Shown: positions 15,241 through 23,736 of the stretch, piece after piece
Layout: every line of letters begins with the position of its first letter
How positions within the stretch are numbered: position 1 is the stretch's first letter
Source: Thiotrichales bacterium
GTDB taxonomy: Bacteria; Pseudomonadota; Gammaproteobacteria; Francisellales; CACEW01
Reading direction: 5' to 3'
Assembly: GCA_947476405.1 (NCBI GenBank)
Contig: CANJQG010000020.1
Span: 1 to 34,321 of the forward strand
Length of the DNA: 34,321 nt
Translations under genes and position numbers: made by a program
Notes under the pieces: model-generated
Seen by the model: only the letters and a program-made list of their open reading frames with translations
What the model was told of the DNA's origin: nothing
The model's database searches: none

Positions 15241-15909
15241 ATGACCGAAGCAAAATCTTCTCCGAAAGCCCGTGGCGAACGTTTACGCCGAGTTCGCAAT
15301 CTGGCAAATCTTTCTCGCGCACAGATGTGTGAAGACGATGCATTGAATTACAATACCTTCAAAGGCTGGGAATTGGGGCGTTTTGGTGGATTGACAAAAG
15401 GTGGGGCCAAGCGCGCCTGTGTGCGACTGGCCGAGGCGGGCGTGGCCTGTTCGCCTGATTGGTTACTCTATGAAATGGGGCCCCCACCTGAGGTGAATCT
15501 GTTGAGCCTGGAATATCAAGCTCCGGAGATCATCGAGGAAACCCCCAGCACTGAAAAGCAAAAGAATTACCTCACTGAAGAACTGGAGCTCTTTCGCAAA
15601 CATTTCCCTTATGCCTTAGATTATGTGGTGACCGACGACAGCATGTTACCGCAATTTAATCCGGGCGATACAGTGGCCGGAGTAAAAGTCAAAGAGCATG
15701 AAGAGGCCATCGATAAAGTGGCAATCATCACACTGAACAATGGCAAAACTTTACTCCGCATGATCAAGAAAGACCCTCAAGATCCAAAATGCTTTATTTT
15801 GCTCGCCACAAATTTGGATGCCCATGCACCCGATCTTATTTTGCAAGGGGTTAAGCCACACGGAATCGCACCGATTCTTTGGCATAGAAGACCTTTTGTT
15901 AAGACTTAA
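15241..15909 (+). CDS. XRE-family repressor with S24/LexA-like C-terminal domain
   Basis: This 222-aa protein has an N-terminal helix-turn-helix (about residues 10-60, GERLRRVRNLANLSRAQM then YNTFKGWELG) and a C-terminal S24 fold with the DDSMLPQFNPGD box, where S134 aligns with the LexA catalytic serine. The residue aligned with the catalytic lysine appears to be R173 (TLLRMIKK), and the linker between domains lacks an Ala-Gly or Cys-Gly cleavage site. It may therefore dimerise through this fold but not self-cleave. It is probably the island's master repressor. It ends convergently, overlapping the response-regulator gene by 11 bases. Confidence 0.88.
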   Translation: MTEAKSSPKARGERLRRVRNLANLSRAQMCEDDALNYNTFKGWELGRFGGLTKGGAKRACVRLAEAGVACSPDWLLYEMGPPPEVNLLSLEYQAPEIIEETPSTEKQKNYLTEELELFRKHFPYALDYVVTDDSMLPQFNPGDTVAGVKVKEHEEAIDKVAIITLNNGKTLLRMIKKDPQDPKCFILLATNLDAHAPDLILQGVKPHGIAPILWHRRPFVKT

Positions 15910-16843
15910 ATCCTCGCACGGGACCTTCCACCCAGGCCAAGTAGACTTCTCCTATTTTATGGGTCACGGGATGAGCCAAGCTGGGCCATTCCTCCAGATC
16001 CAGATTGCGCTCTTCTTCAGATAAGAAATAGACCATGGCACTGCGCTCTTCCAACGCACGGACGACCTCAAATGAAGGCTCACCGCTCTGCGCGATATCC
16101 ACCAGATCCATCATTTGCGCTTCTGTTTTCACGAAGAACCAATACGGCTCACCCGCTGCATTCAGCCCTAGAAAACTTCCCGTCACATCGAGAAGATAAA
16201 ACTCAACAATCTGATGATGATGCAAGAAGCGGTTAAATTCTTTTAAAAAATCAGGTGAACTGAAAAACGAATGCGCTGAGGCACGCGCGGCTGTGACAAT
16301 AAACGCGGTTCGCTCCTGGAAATATTTTTGCTGCAACAGCCGGATAACTGCGCCAAGATGACGCTCTAAATCAGGATCATCTTTACGGATAAAATAGTCA
16401 ATGACGCCTTTGTTGAAGGCTTCAATTGCCAGGCTTTGATCTTTCTCGCCCGTCAGCATAATTTTTTTAATGCGGCAATCATGTAACTCGGCACAAAGCG
16501 CTAAACCCGTCATTTTCGGCATGGAATAATCAACCACAACCACGCTGATCTCCTCATGGCGCGCAGGCATGAACGCTTTGTCAATAATCTTGGAGAGCTG
16601 CACATTGATCGGGCAATCAAAATCCTGATCCAGATCCTCCTCACTGATTCTTTCAACCAGACCTGCATCACTGCAAGGGTTCTTTGCATTCAATTTTTGC
16701 AGTGCTGCGAGAGGGTTTTGTTCAGTCACAATCCTAAATTTTGCCCCCAAATTTCGCTCCAGACTGTCCAGAAATCCCAACTCATCATCCACGCACAATA
16801 CCTGAGTGGGGAAATAAAATCCCAATGGTTTAATCAAATCCAC
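15899..16843 (-). CDS. Response regulator with unusual C-terminal output domain
   Basis: This is a protein of about 314 aa. The receiver domain shows the acidic pair (LCVDDE, D19/D20), the phospho-acceptor Asp in VVVDYSMPKMTG, the conserved Thr in IMLTGEKD and the Lys in YFIRKDD. An insertion of about 60 residues separates the second and third strands, which I associate with a particular receiver subfamily. The C-terminal part (about 190-314, including EFYLLDVTGSFLGL and EPYWFFVKTE) is not a DNA-binding domain. The GTG start at 16843 is chosen because AGGAG stands 5 bases upstream; another GTG at 16882 is in frame. It is last in the signalling operon and likely receives phosphate from the kinase at 17134-19227. 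Confidence 0.85.
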   Translation of the reverse strand: MDLIKPLGFYFPTQVLCVDDELGFLDSLERNLGAKFRIVTEQNPLAALQKLNAKNPCSDAGLVERISEEDLDQDFDCPINVQLSKIIDKAFMPARHEEISVVVVDYSMPKMTGLALCAELHDCRIKKIMLTGEKDQSLAIEAFNKGVIDYFIRKDDPDLERHLGAVIRLLQQKYFQERTAFIVTAARASAHSFFSSPDFLKEFNRFLHHHQIVEFYLLDVTGSFLGLNAAGEPYWFFVKTEAQMMDLVDIAQSGEPSFEVVRALEERSAMVYFLSEEERNLDLEEWPSLAHPVTHKIGEVYLAWVEGPVRGFKS

Positions 16844-16885
16844 GATTGCTCCTATACTTACTATTTTTAGACCAGTATACACGAT

Positions 16886-17116
16886 TTATTTTGCTTGTAA
16901 ATCGCGCAGGTCTGCCTTTATTTTTTCGACCTGGATCTCCATGTCATGACCTATTTTTGCAAATAGTTCCAGCTGGCGCGGAGTAAAATGGGCCTTTGCC
17001 TCCTTGCCAGCCAAAGCATCCTGATAAATTTCAATAAAAATAGGCATCATCTTTTGAATCGAGCTAATCTGTAGGCTCAATGTGGCCAAGCTTGTAGTGA
17101 GTTGATGGTTGGACAT
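16886..17116 (-). CDS. Small coiled-coil protein of the signalling operon
   Basis: This 76-aa protein is fully helical by composition, with heptad-like hydrophobic spacing in both halves and no transmembrane segment. It lies 17 bases after the kinase gene with AAGGAGA before its ATG. A short helical bundle protein between a hybrid kinase and a response regulator could be a phosphotransfer-like or scaffold protein. No conserved HPt histidine motif is obvious: the only histidines are near the N-terminus and at HFTPRQ and GHDME. Unrecognised family. Confidence 0.75.
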   Translation of the reverse strand: MSNHQLTTSLATLSLQISSIQKMMPIFIEIYQDALAGKEAKAHFTPRQLELFAKIGHDMEIQVEKIKADLRDLQAK

Positions 17117-17133
17117 AGCGGGGTCTCCTTTTC

Positions 17134-19227
17134 TTAAAATGGGGGTAATTTGCTAACAATCGCCTTAATCCAAGGCAACGGACCAAAATGCGAGGCGTCG
17201 TGCCCCGTGGCGAGATAAATCTCCGCATAGCCTTGATCGAACAAATTTTTTGCATACTCCTCACCCTTCAAACCATCCTCAAGCTCAGAGTCAATATAAA
17301 TCGGGGTTGCAGGGTCAATACCCGGCAAGGCCTCTTCAAAATCATCCAGGTGATTGAAAATCAGAATGTCTTTGCCGTGCATCGATGCAGAAATCTCCCA
17401 AGCATTACAGACTTCCGTATTATCATCAAACAATACCAGATCATAACGCTTGAGTTCAGCTTTCTTCTTTTTACTTGAAGTAGCCGTAATCGGCACATGC
17501 GCAAGTAGGTTTTTAGGTAATAATCGAATACCTCGCTTTTGACAACGCTCTAAAATATCCGGGTTTTCATAATGAGAGGTGACCAGGAGCGCATTTTTAC
17601 CCAACTCCAGCTTTTCCAAGACTTCCAAACCTGTCATGGTGTCGCCAAGCAGCTCATAGTCTGAAAAAACCTGCACAGGTTTTACTTGCGATTGATACCA
17701 ATCGATAAAGCTTTGTGAGGTGCCAAAATGATAAATCTGCAAATCTTTGGACACTTCAGAAAGTCGCTGCTTCCAGGCATCATGCACAGAGTCATAATCG
17801 TCTAAAATACCAATGGAAACATCAGATGAAACTCTGATTTCAGAGACAAACCAGTCGGGTGCTTTGGCAGGCGGCAAGCTTAAAGTGACTTTCGTGCCCT
17901 CACCAACCTTAGAGGTCAAGACAAAATCTCCACCCCAGGACTCTATCATTTCCTTGGCATGCATGAGGCCGATACCATTTCCACTTTCCTTAGTGGTGTT
18001 TCCTGTTCCTTTTAGGATTTTTGCCAAATGCTCAGGCGGAATGCCTGCACCATTATCGATCACAGCAATCTCAACATTCGATTTTGTGGCATCTAAGGTA
18101 ACCGTAATATGTCCTCTTTCACCAGAGTCAAAGGCTTCTACTGCATTATTGATGAGATTGGACAGGATCCGTTTTATTTGATTTGAATCGCATTTTGCAA
18201 AGGCGGCAAATCCGGCATCGGTAATTTCAGAATCAAGCTCAATGTGATTTTCATCCAGATTCACGCGCTTTTCCGAAATCGTACTTTCAATCAGTGGGGC
18301 AAGCAACCAAATTTTGTAAGTCTCCGCCTGATCCGCGGGAAGGCCTTTGTGTTGGGCCAGTAAATTATTAGCGATGTCGTTTATATTATTCAGCGCATTA
18401 CGAATTGCAATTCGTTGTGCTTCCGGGATCTGAGGCAACGCCTTCATATTGGTGTTTAGCGATGCAAGCGGCGAGCGGATATCGTGGACTACTTGGGCAG
18501 CCACGGCCCCCAACATTTTTTTGGCCTCATCTTTTTCCGCTTGCTCGGTTATTTTCTGGACATCCTCTAGCAGGCTTGTGATTTTATCTTTAATTTCGCG
18601 AATTTCATTGGCCATTGAAGACAGCTCGACAGAATCGGTATTATTTTTACCATTTCTCAATAAGAATAAAAGATCGTTAATCGGCCTAACAAATAATCGA
18701 TCTGGAATGCTGTGCCCTAAAGGATATAGTACAATAAAAAGAATGAGGAAAAATATCAGCAATAGTATTATGTTGGTCAATAAAGCAGAAAAAAGCGCTT
18801 TCTCATAAAAAAGAGAGCCTGTAATAACAAAAGCCCCGAGCTTTGTTCCATCAAGATACTTGATGGGATAAGAGTACGTCCAGATAAATGGGAACTTCCA
18901 GGTTAATATTTCTTCAGAAGGTGCGGATGATTTATTATCCCAATAAAATTTTGTTATTCCAACTTGATGCGCTTGCTCATCTAGCTTGGGCTGGATAGAA
19001 GCCTCATTTTCAATCAGGGTCTGGCTGATCACAAAGCTTGCCATAGATTTACACTGCGCCTCAAGATTTGTCTGTAATTGTCGCCAAGAATTCAGAATGT
19101 CATTGGCGGTAATGATTCCTACTACTGCGGTCCCTAATAAGAAACAAATCAGTATTCTTTGGCGGATCGTTTTTTTTATCTGAGTCGCTAAATTGGTTGA
19201 AACAGTATCAAGTTTTTGCTTTATCAT
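17134..19227 (-). CDS. Membrane hybrid histidine kinase with two C-terminal receiver domains
   Basis: This is a 697-aa protein. Transmembrane helices lie near residues 26-42 and 146-170 and flank a periplasmic domain of about 100 residues. The kinase core follows: H248 in VVHDIRSPL, N-box SNLINNAVEAF (356-366), DNGAGIP (391-397) and GNGIGL (416-421). Receiver 1 (from about 470) has D476/D477, D523 and K572. Receiver 2 (from about 596) has D601/D602 and D646 but no clear conserved Lys. The gene begins in an ATGA overlap with the periplasmic binding protein gene, so that protein probably delivers the signal to the periplasmic domain. Degeneration of the second receiver suggests that it is regulatory. 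Confidence 0.9.
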   Translation of the reverse strand: MIKQKLDTVSTNLATQIKKTIRQRILICFLLGTAVVGIITANDILNSWRQLQTNLEAQCKSMASFVISQTLIENEASIQPKLDEQAHQVGITKFYWDNKSSAPSEEILTWKFPFIWTYSYPIKYLDGTKLGAFVITGSLFYEKALFSALLTNIILLLIFFLILFIVLYPLGHSIPDRLFVRPINDLLFLLRNGKNNTDSVELSSMANEIREIKDKITSLLEDVQKITEQAEKDEAKKMLGAVAAQVVHDIRSPLASLNTNMKALPQIPEAQRIAIRNALNNINDIANNLLAQHKGLPADQAETYKIWLLAPLIESTISEKRVNLDENHIELDSEITDAGFAAFAKCDSNQIKRILSNLINNAVEAFDSGERGHITVTLDATKSNVEIAVIDNGAGIPPEHLAKILKGTGNTTKESGNGIGLMHAKEMIESWGGDFVLTSKVGEGTKVTLSLPPAKAPDWFVSEIRVSSDVSIGILDDYDSVHDAWKQRLSEVSKDLQIYHFGTSQSFIDWYQSQVKPVQVFSDYELLGDTMTGLEVLEKLELGKNALLVTSHYENPDILERCQKRGIRLLPKNLLAHVPITATSSKKKKAELKRYDLVLFDDNTEVCNAWEISASMHGKDILIFNHLDDFEEALPGIDPATPIYIDSELEDGLKGEEYAKNLFDQGYAEIYLATGHDASHFGPLPWIKAIVSKLPPF

Positions 19228-20402
19228 TTTGTCACTTCTTTTTGAGAAAGCGGTAATTTAGTTATAAGTATTTCCCCTTGTGGAATCAACCGATAAATAG
19301 CAAAATCATTCAAACGAAACCAATTGGGATTATGGGCGAGAGCAGTTGCATAACTATACAGGATTTTCTCTCGCATGCTATCACTATTATTTTGATCAGG
19401 ATAGGCGATCAATGCCTCGATGGCTGAAATAGTAGCAATGTAGGTCATGTAGGATACTGCATCGCTTGGCGGGGAATGATATAAACTGTTATAGGTTTGC
19501 AAAAACTCTTTATAGTATGGGAGTTGCGCGTCTTCCATAATCGGGCCTATTCGATAACTCTCATAATTAAACCGATTAAGATCCTGTGTATTATCAGGAA
19601 CGACTGATTCACCCCAGTTGTCTTGATCAGAAAAGAATATAAGATGAGTATTTGGCATAGAATCTGTTAGGTGCTGCACCAATGCATTATAGCCGTAGAA
19701 ACTAGAATTAAAGATCAATATAATGTCGCTCTCATGACCCGCCAATAATTTTTTGCTATCTATAGCATTGATGTTATCTAGAAGGATCTTCGTTTCGTCA
19801 ATTTTAGTTTTTGGCGAAACACCTCGATAACTTGTTATAAATTCTTGAGAAACATCGACACTTTGCTTATCATCAATCTGAGCAATGATATAGATATTTT
19901 TTTGAGGGTATTTGGCATGAATATACCCTGCCAAAAGATCCATTATTTGGTCATCCGGCAGAAAAACACTATAAAAATTCTTTGGAAGCGTCTTTAACGT
20001 AGTATCAGAGGCATAAGAGGACAGTACCATCGTATTGGGAAGAGAGTTTTTTAGCATTAACATTTGATCAGAAGAGCTCGGACCTAAAACTAAATCAGCT
20101 TTCCAGGCATTGATTCTAGGGACTTCTGCTAAAAGCTCTAAGGAGCCGTTTGCATTCTCATAGAAAAACGGCTGGTAAACAATGTTAATATCGTACCTTT
20201 TGGCAAATTCCGCAGCCGTTTTCACACCAGCAAGATAAGCCTGCTCATACTCTGAGAGCAAAGAAAACTGTACAGGCATTTCATTATAAACTGTATCTAA
20301 CAAAGCAAGACGAACTGTATTTTGATTTTCCGCAAAAACAGTCTTAAAAAATAACAACAAAAGACAACAAAAGATAAATCGTTTTTGATATGTTTTTAAC
20401 AT
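19224..20402 (-). CDS. Periplasmic binding protein (type 1, Leu/Ile/Val-binding-like)
   Basis: This 392-aa protein starts with a signal peptide (basic start, hydrophobic FIFCCLLLLFFKTVF, likely cut after VFA). The mature part has the type 1 periplasmic-binding fold of branched-chain amino-acid receptors: VRLALLDTVYNEM at the start, ADLVLGPSSSDQML and MVLSSYASD at the first domain edge, and NIYIIAQIDDKQS after the crossover. No ABC transporter genes are nearby. It is instead co-translated with a sensor kinase, so it is likely a ligand sensor rather than an uptake protein. The start at 20402 suits a GGGG Shine-Dalgarno better than 20411. The ligand could be an amino acid or peptide. Confidence 0.85.
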   Translation of the reverse strand: MLKTYQKRFIFCCLLLLFFKTVFAENQNTVRLALLDTVYNEMPVQFSLLSEYEQAYLAGVKTAAEFAKRYDINIVYQPFFYENANGSLELLAEVPRINAWKADLVLGPSSSDQMLMLKNSLPNTMVLSSYASDTTLKTLPKNFYSVFLPDDQIMDLLAGYIHAKYPQKNIYIIAQIDDKQSVDVSQEFITSYRGVSPKTKIDETKILLDNINAIDSKKLLAGHESDIILIFNSSFYGYNALVQHLTDSMPNTHLIFFSDQDNWGESVVPDNTQDLNRFNYESYRIGPIMEDAQLPYYKEFLQTYNSLYHSPPSDAVSYMTYIATISAIEALIAYPDQNNSDSMREKILYSYATALAHNPNWFRLNDFAIYRLIPQGEILITKLPLSQKEVTK

Positions 20403-20421
20403 CCCATACATCCCCTATAAA

Positions 20422-20436
20422 CACTGAAACTCAGTG
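20422..20436. promoter_or_regulatory. Perfect palindrome CACTGAAACTCAGTG in the divergent control region
   Basis: A 6-bp perfect stem with three central bases lies between the divergent sensor operon and biosynthetic operon. A GTGCGCAC palindrome follows within 10 bases. It is well placed to control both directions. Confidence 0.45.
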
Positions 20437-20456
20437 CAGCGTGCGCACTTATGCGC

Positions 20457-20485
20457 TTGTATAATACACGCCCACAATTTATAAT
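20457..20485 (+). promoter_or_regulatory. Probable sigma-70 promoter of the biosynthetic operon
   Basis: TTGTAT (20457-20462), a 17-base spacer and TATAAT (20480-20485) predict transcription start near 20492. This supports the ATG at 20540, since an earlier in-frame start at 20492 would have no leader. A second TATAAT at 20460-20465 may be an alternative -10. Confidence 0.6.
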
Positions 20486-20539
20486 AGCAGAGTGGTTATA
20501 TTTCCGCTATATTGTACAAGAGTGGATAAAAGGGTATTT

Positions 20540-21820
20540 ATGAAAGCAATTTTATTTCTTGGCACTTCACTGGCTGGCGCAAAACACACCCGAGAAGCTG
20601 TGGAAGCGCTGGGATGTTATCCTATTTTTTTATTAAAAATAGCTGACTATGCCGGAGAACCAAGAGAGGCCATTGAGAAATGCGAACACCATGAAGCTGA
20701 CGTCAACTCTCTAGCCGATATCCGAAGAGCAATTATAGAAAATAAGTTAGCGGACAAATTAGTGGCTGTGACCTCTTTATTGGATGAAACGCTTCACCAC
20801 GCCTGTACGATTGCCGAAGAATTCCATATTGTCGGACCTGATCCAACATTACGGGGATTGGTGAACAAAGCCATTGTTCAGTCCCTCATCCCAGAATTTA
20901 GCCCACCCAGCTTGGTTTTTTCCCCTTCTAAATTGACTGAGATGGATGTCAGCGCTTTTTTTAAAGCCCACAAAGAATTTAAACAATTTTTCTTAAAACC
21001 TACTATTTCTTCTGGCGCAGTAGGCGTTTCAAGACTGAATAAAGGTGCTAGTGCTGATGAGGTGAAGCAAATTATCTCTCAAAGCCACATTGAGAAGGTT
21101 GAGACCCAACAATGGATCATACAACCGCAAATCACCGGACATTTATATAGTCTAGAAGGATTTGTTCGTGCTGGACACCCTAATTTTCTTGGCTTTTCAC
21201 GACGGGCACGAAAAGGGTTAACTGAAATTAGCAATGAATTCCCAATTGATGAAGATTTGTCACCCCAGTTGCAAAATAGATGCAAAGAAGCAATATCAGC
21301 ATTGATTAATCGCTCTGGCTACATGAACGGCTATTTCCACTGTGAGTTTATTATTGATACATCAACAAACCAGGCTTATTTAACTGATGGAAATATGGGG
21401 AGAGTCGCTGGAGCAGCGATTGCCCCCCAAATCGCACTAAGCTACAAAATGAAGCTAACTGACCTTTATAAGCATGTTTTTGATCTGGGATTATTTAAGG
21501 AGGCTCACACAAAAGACTATAAATATCCCGTGAACTCTAGAAGGAGAACAATCAGTATATTTTATTGTCTGAGCAGCCCAGCTAAAATACTGAGCATAAA
21601 GTTGCCGAAAAATATGTCTTCTTTTCATTTACAATTGGCAGGCGGTGGCGTTGCAAAGACAAGTGCTGGCGGAAGCGACAGTGATTGGATCGGTTTTATA
21701 GCCGGATATAAAGAAGAAGTATTGGCGGAGCTTGACCATACATCAATCTGCACTGATCAAGGAATAATGAAACCCTTCTACTTACTTGATGAAGCAGCGC
21801 ATGAACAGCATGAACACTGA
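20540..21820 (+). CDS. ATP-grasp ligase 1 (amino-acid/peptide ligase-like)
   Basis: This 426-aa protein has the ATP-grasp layout: an N-terminal Rossmann-like preATP-grasp part (MKAILFLGTSLAGAKHTREA), then FFLKPTISSGAVGVSRL (nucleotide-binding lysine and small-residue loop, about residues 150-166), QWIIQPQITGHLYSLEGFV, and a metal-binding segment CEFIIDTSTNQAYLTDGNMG in which Asp-x-Asn replaces the common Glu-x-Asn. Such enzymes activate a carboxylate as acyl-phosphate and join it to an amine. The start at 20540 has AAAAGGG upstream and fits the promoter. It is the first gene of the six-gene operon. I infer that it forms a peptide bond to the diamino acid made downstream. Confidence 0.85.
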   Translation: MKAILFLGTSLAGAKHTREAVEALGCYPIFLLKIADYAGEPREAIEKCEHHEADVNSLADIRRAIIENKLADKLVAVTSLLDETLHHACTIAEEFHIVGPDPTLRGLVNKAIVQSLIPEFSPPSLVFSPSKLTEMDVSAFFKAHKEFKQFFLKPTISSGAVGVSRLNKGASADEVKQIISQSHIEKVETQQWIIQPQITGHLYSLEGFVRAGHPNFLGFSRRARKGLTEISNEFPIDEDLSPQLQNRCKEAISALINRSGYMNGYFHCEFIIDTSTNQAYLTDGNMGRVAGAAIAPQIALSYKMKLTDLYKHVFDLGLFKEAHTKDYKYPVNSRRRTISIFYCLSSPAKILSIKLPKNMSSFHLQLAGGGVAKTSAGGSDSDWIGFIAGYKEEVLAELDHTSICTDQGIMKPFYLLDEAAHEQHEH

Positions 21821-22694
21821 ACCTTATTTTTCAGGCATGGGCATGGCCTACGGCAAGTTTGGCGAATTACTCCAAGGCGCTTTACCTGGAATCAACAACA
21901 ATTTTCTCGTTTCCTTGCCAATCACCAAAATTTCCTTCGCGCACTTTACCTATTGTAATGGCAAGACGCACCATTCTGTCTCTCCAACACATAAGAAAAA
22001 AGCCCTGGCATTCATGTCTAAAATTTTAGATTACTTTGAAATTGCCAACAATGAATGTAAGTTAATCATTGAAAGTGAATTACCAGAAGGCAAAGGCCTA
22101 GGAAGCTCAACAGCTGATCTGGTTGCAACTGCAAGAGCGATTGAAAGTGCCACACAGAAACATCTCCCGCTTGAAATTTTATTGCAATTCCTGAGTGAAA
22201 TAGAACCTTCAGATGGCATGATGTTTGACGATATTATTTGTTTCTATCACCGCCAAGTTAAATTGCATAGCCAATTAGGTCATTTATCAAATCTAGCCAT
22301 CTTAGGTCTTGATGAAGGCGGAATGATTGATACCATTGAGTTCAACAAAAAATTACTCCCTTATACTGATTCAGAAAAAGAGCACTACGCTAAACTTCTC
22401 ACCGCCCTGACCAGTGCTGTGAAAACCAGCGATCTAGCAACTATTGGGAAAATTTCAACTGAAAGCGCCTTACTGCATCAAAAATTTAATCCCAAAAAGC
22501 ATTTAGATGATTTCATTAAACTTGCCCATCTTTCCAATGCGATTGGTGTGATTGTTGCGCATAGCGGTACTTATATTGGTATGCTGATGGATAAGACTCG
22601 GCATGACTATCTTGATCAGCTAGCCCTGGCAGAGAATAGCCTGAAATCACGTTTCTTAAAACCAACTTTATTTGATGTCTATGTCAAAACATAA
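21789..22694 (+). CDS. GHMP kinase, PduX-like L-threonine (or serine) kinase
   Basis: This is a protein of about 301 aa. The GHMP ATP-binding signature PEGKGLGSSTADLVATARAI lies about 100 residues from the start, and the N-terminus AYGKFGELLQGALPG is typical of the PduX threonine-kinase branch. PduX makes O-phospho-L-threonine for cobalamin; no cobalamin genes occur here. Relatives in diaminobutyrate pathways phosphorylate threonine to create a leaving group. The gene overlaps ATP-grasp 1 by about 30 bases. Alternative ATG starts at 21801 and 21810 remain possible because no clear Shine-Dalgarno is seen. Confidence 0.88.
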   Translation: MKQRMNSMNTEPYFSGMGMAYGKFGELLQGALPGINNNFLVSLPITKISFAHFTYCNGKTHHSVSPTHKKKALAFMSKILDYFEIANNECKLIIESELPEGKGLGSSTADLVATARAIESATQKHLPLEILLQFLSEIEPSDGMMFDDIICFYHRQVKLHSQLGHLSNLAILGLDEGGMIDTIEFNKKLLPYTDSEKEHYAKLLTALTSAVKTSDLATIGKISTESALLHQKFNPKKHLDDFIKLAHLSNAIGVIVAHSGTYIGMLMDKTRHDYLDQLALAENSLKSRFLKPTLFDVYVKT

Positions 22695-23736
22695 AATGCC
22701 AGCTATTTATAACACATATTCGGAATCGATTCTTTTGCCCCGTTTGATCAGAATGAGCGACAATCTCATTTTAGCAAAATTTGAATTGATGAAAATTGTC
22801 CCCGCCAAATATATTATTGAAGCCGCTTTACGTAGTGGAAAAATCAATCCAGAGATCCCAATTATCGAAACTTCTAGCGGCACATTTGCCTTAGGGATGG
22901 CCATTGCCTGTGCTGAACTGAAGCTCCCTTTTTATGTGATCAGCGACCCAGTCATTGAACCCCCTTTAGAACAGCAACTGATACAACTTGGCGGGAAGGT
23001 CCAAATTTTGTCTCATGCTTTACAAGCGCATAACCCTCAAGAAATAAGGCTTAATGCCCTGCAAGAATATTTACAGGCCCATCCAGAAACTTTCTGGACA
23101 CAGCAATATGACAACCCAGACAATCCAAACTCCTATAGCAGTTTTGCAAATTTCCTAGCAGAAAACTTAGGCACTCAACTGACCTTAGTGGGCGCAGTTG
23201 GTTCAGGCGGATCTACCTGTGGAACAATTAAAGCCCTGAGAAAATTTAACGCCGGAATACGCCTGGCTGGAGTGGATACATTTGGCAGCGTGCTCTTTGG
23301 ATTGCCAAATCAAAAACGCATTTTGCGCGGGCTAGGAAACTCTCTCATGCCTAAAAATCTCGACCACTCCGCTTTCGATGAAGTGCATTGGGTTAACGCC
23401 AATGACGCCTTCCAACACACTAGAAAATTATTCTCAGAAAAAGGCTTATTTTGTGGACCGACAACGGGGGCAGCCTATCAAGTAGCAAACTGGATTGCAA
23501 AAAAAAATCCGCATGAGTTAGTCGTTTGTATTGCTCCTGATACAGGTTATCGCTACCAAGATACTGTTTACAATGATTCTTGGCTGGCAAAAAATCAGCT
23601 TTGCAGCCCTATTACCATTCACCCTGCGGAAGTTTCCCACCCTTCGGAGGCGAACCCAAATCTTGGCTGGTCTTACTTAAAATGGCAGCGCCGCTCTTAT
23701 CAAGCGATGCTGGGGCAAATCTATGACGCAAAATAG
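22675..23736 (+). CDS. Cysteine-synthase-like PLP enzyme (SbnA/DabA-type)
   Basis: This is a protein of about 353 aa of the fold-type II beta-replacement family. ILAKFELMKIVPAKY holds the likely Schiff-base Lys. ETSSGTFALGMAIA replaces the classical TSGNTG substrate loop, and GAVGSGGSTCGTI is the phosphate-binding loop. The altered substrate loop argues against ordinary cysteine synthesis. Known relatives replace the phosphate of O-phosphoserine (SbnA) or O-phosphothreonine with an amino-acid amine. It overlaps the kinase gene upstream and the second ATP-grasp gene downstream. I infer that it joins the activated Thr or Ser to aspartate. Confidence 0.85.
   Translation: MSMSKHKMPAIYNTYSESILLPRLIRMSDNLILAKFELMKIVPAKYIIEAALRSGKINPEIPIIETSSGTFALGMAIACAELKLPFYVISDPVIEPPLEQQLIQLGGKVQILSHALQAHNPQEIRLNALQEYLQAHPETFWTQQYDNPDNPNSYSSFANFLAENLGTQLTLVGAVGSGGSTCGTIKALRKFNAGIRLAGVDTFGSVLFGLPNQKRILRGLGNSLMPKNLDHSAFDEVHWVNANDAFQHTRKLFSEKGLFCGPTTGAAYQVANWIAKKNPHELVVCIAPDTGYRYQDTVYNDSWLAKNQLCSPITIHPAEVSHPSEANPNLGWSYLKWQRRSYQAMLGQIYDAK

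Noticed and set aside
18449..18808. 119-aa plus-strand ORF opposite the kinase gene
   Set aside because: It is the shadow of the conserved kinase domain, with no ribosome-binding site and no protein-like motif.
22675..23736. Calling the PLP enzyme a housekeeping cysteine synthase
   Set aside because: The TSGNTG substrate loop is SSGTFA and the operon context has no sulfur-assimilation genes.
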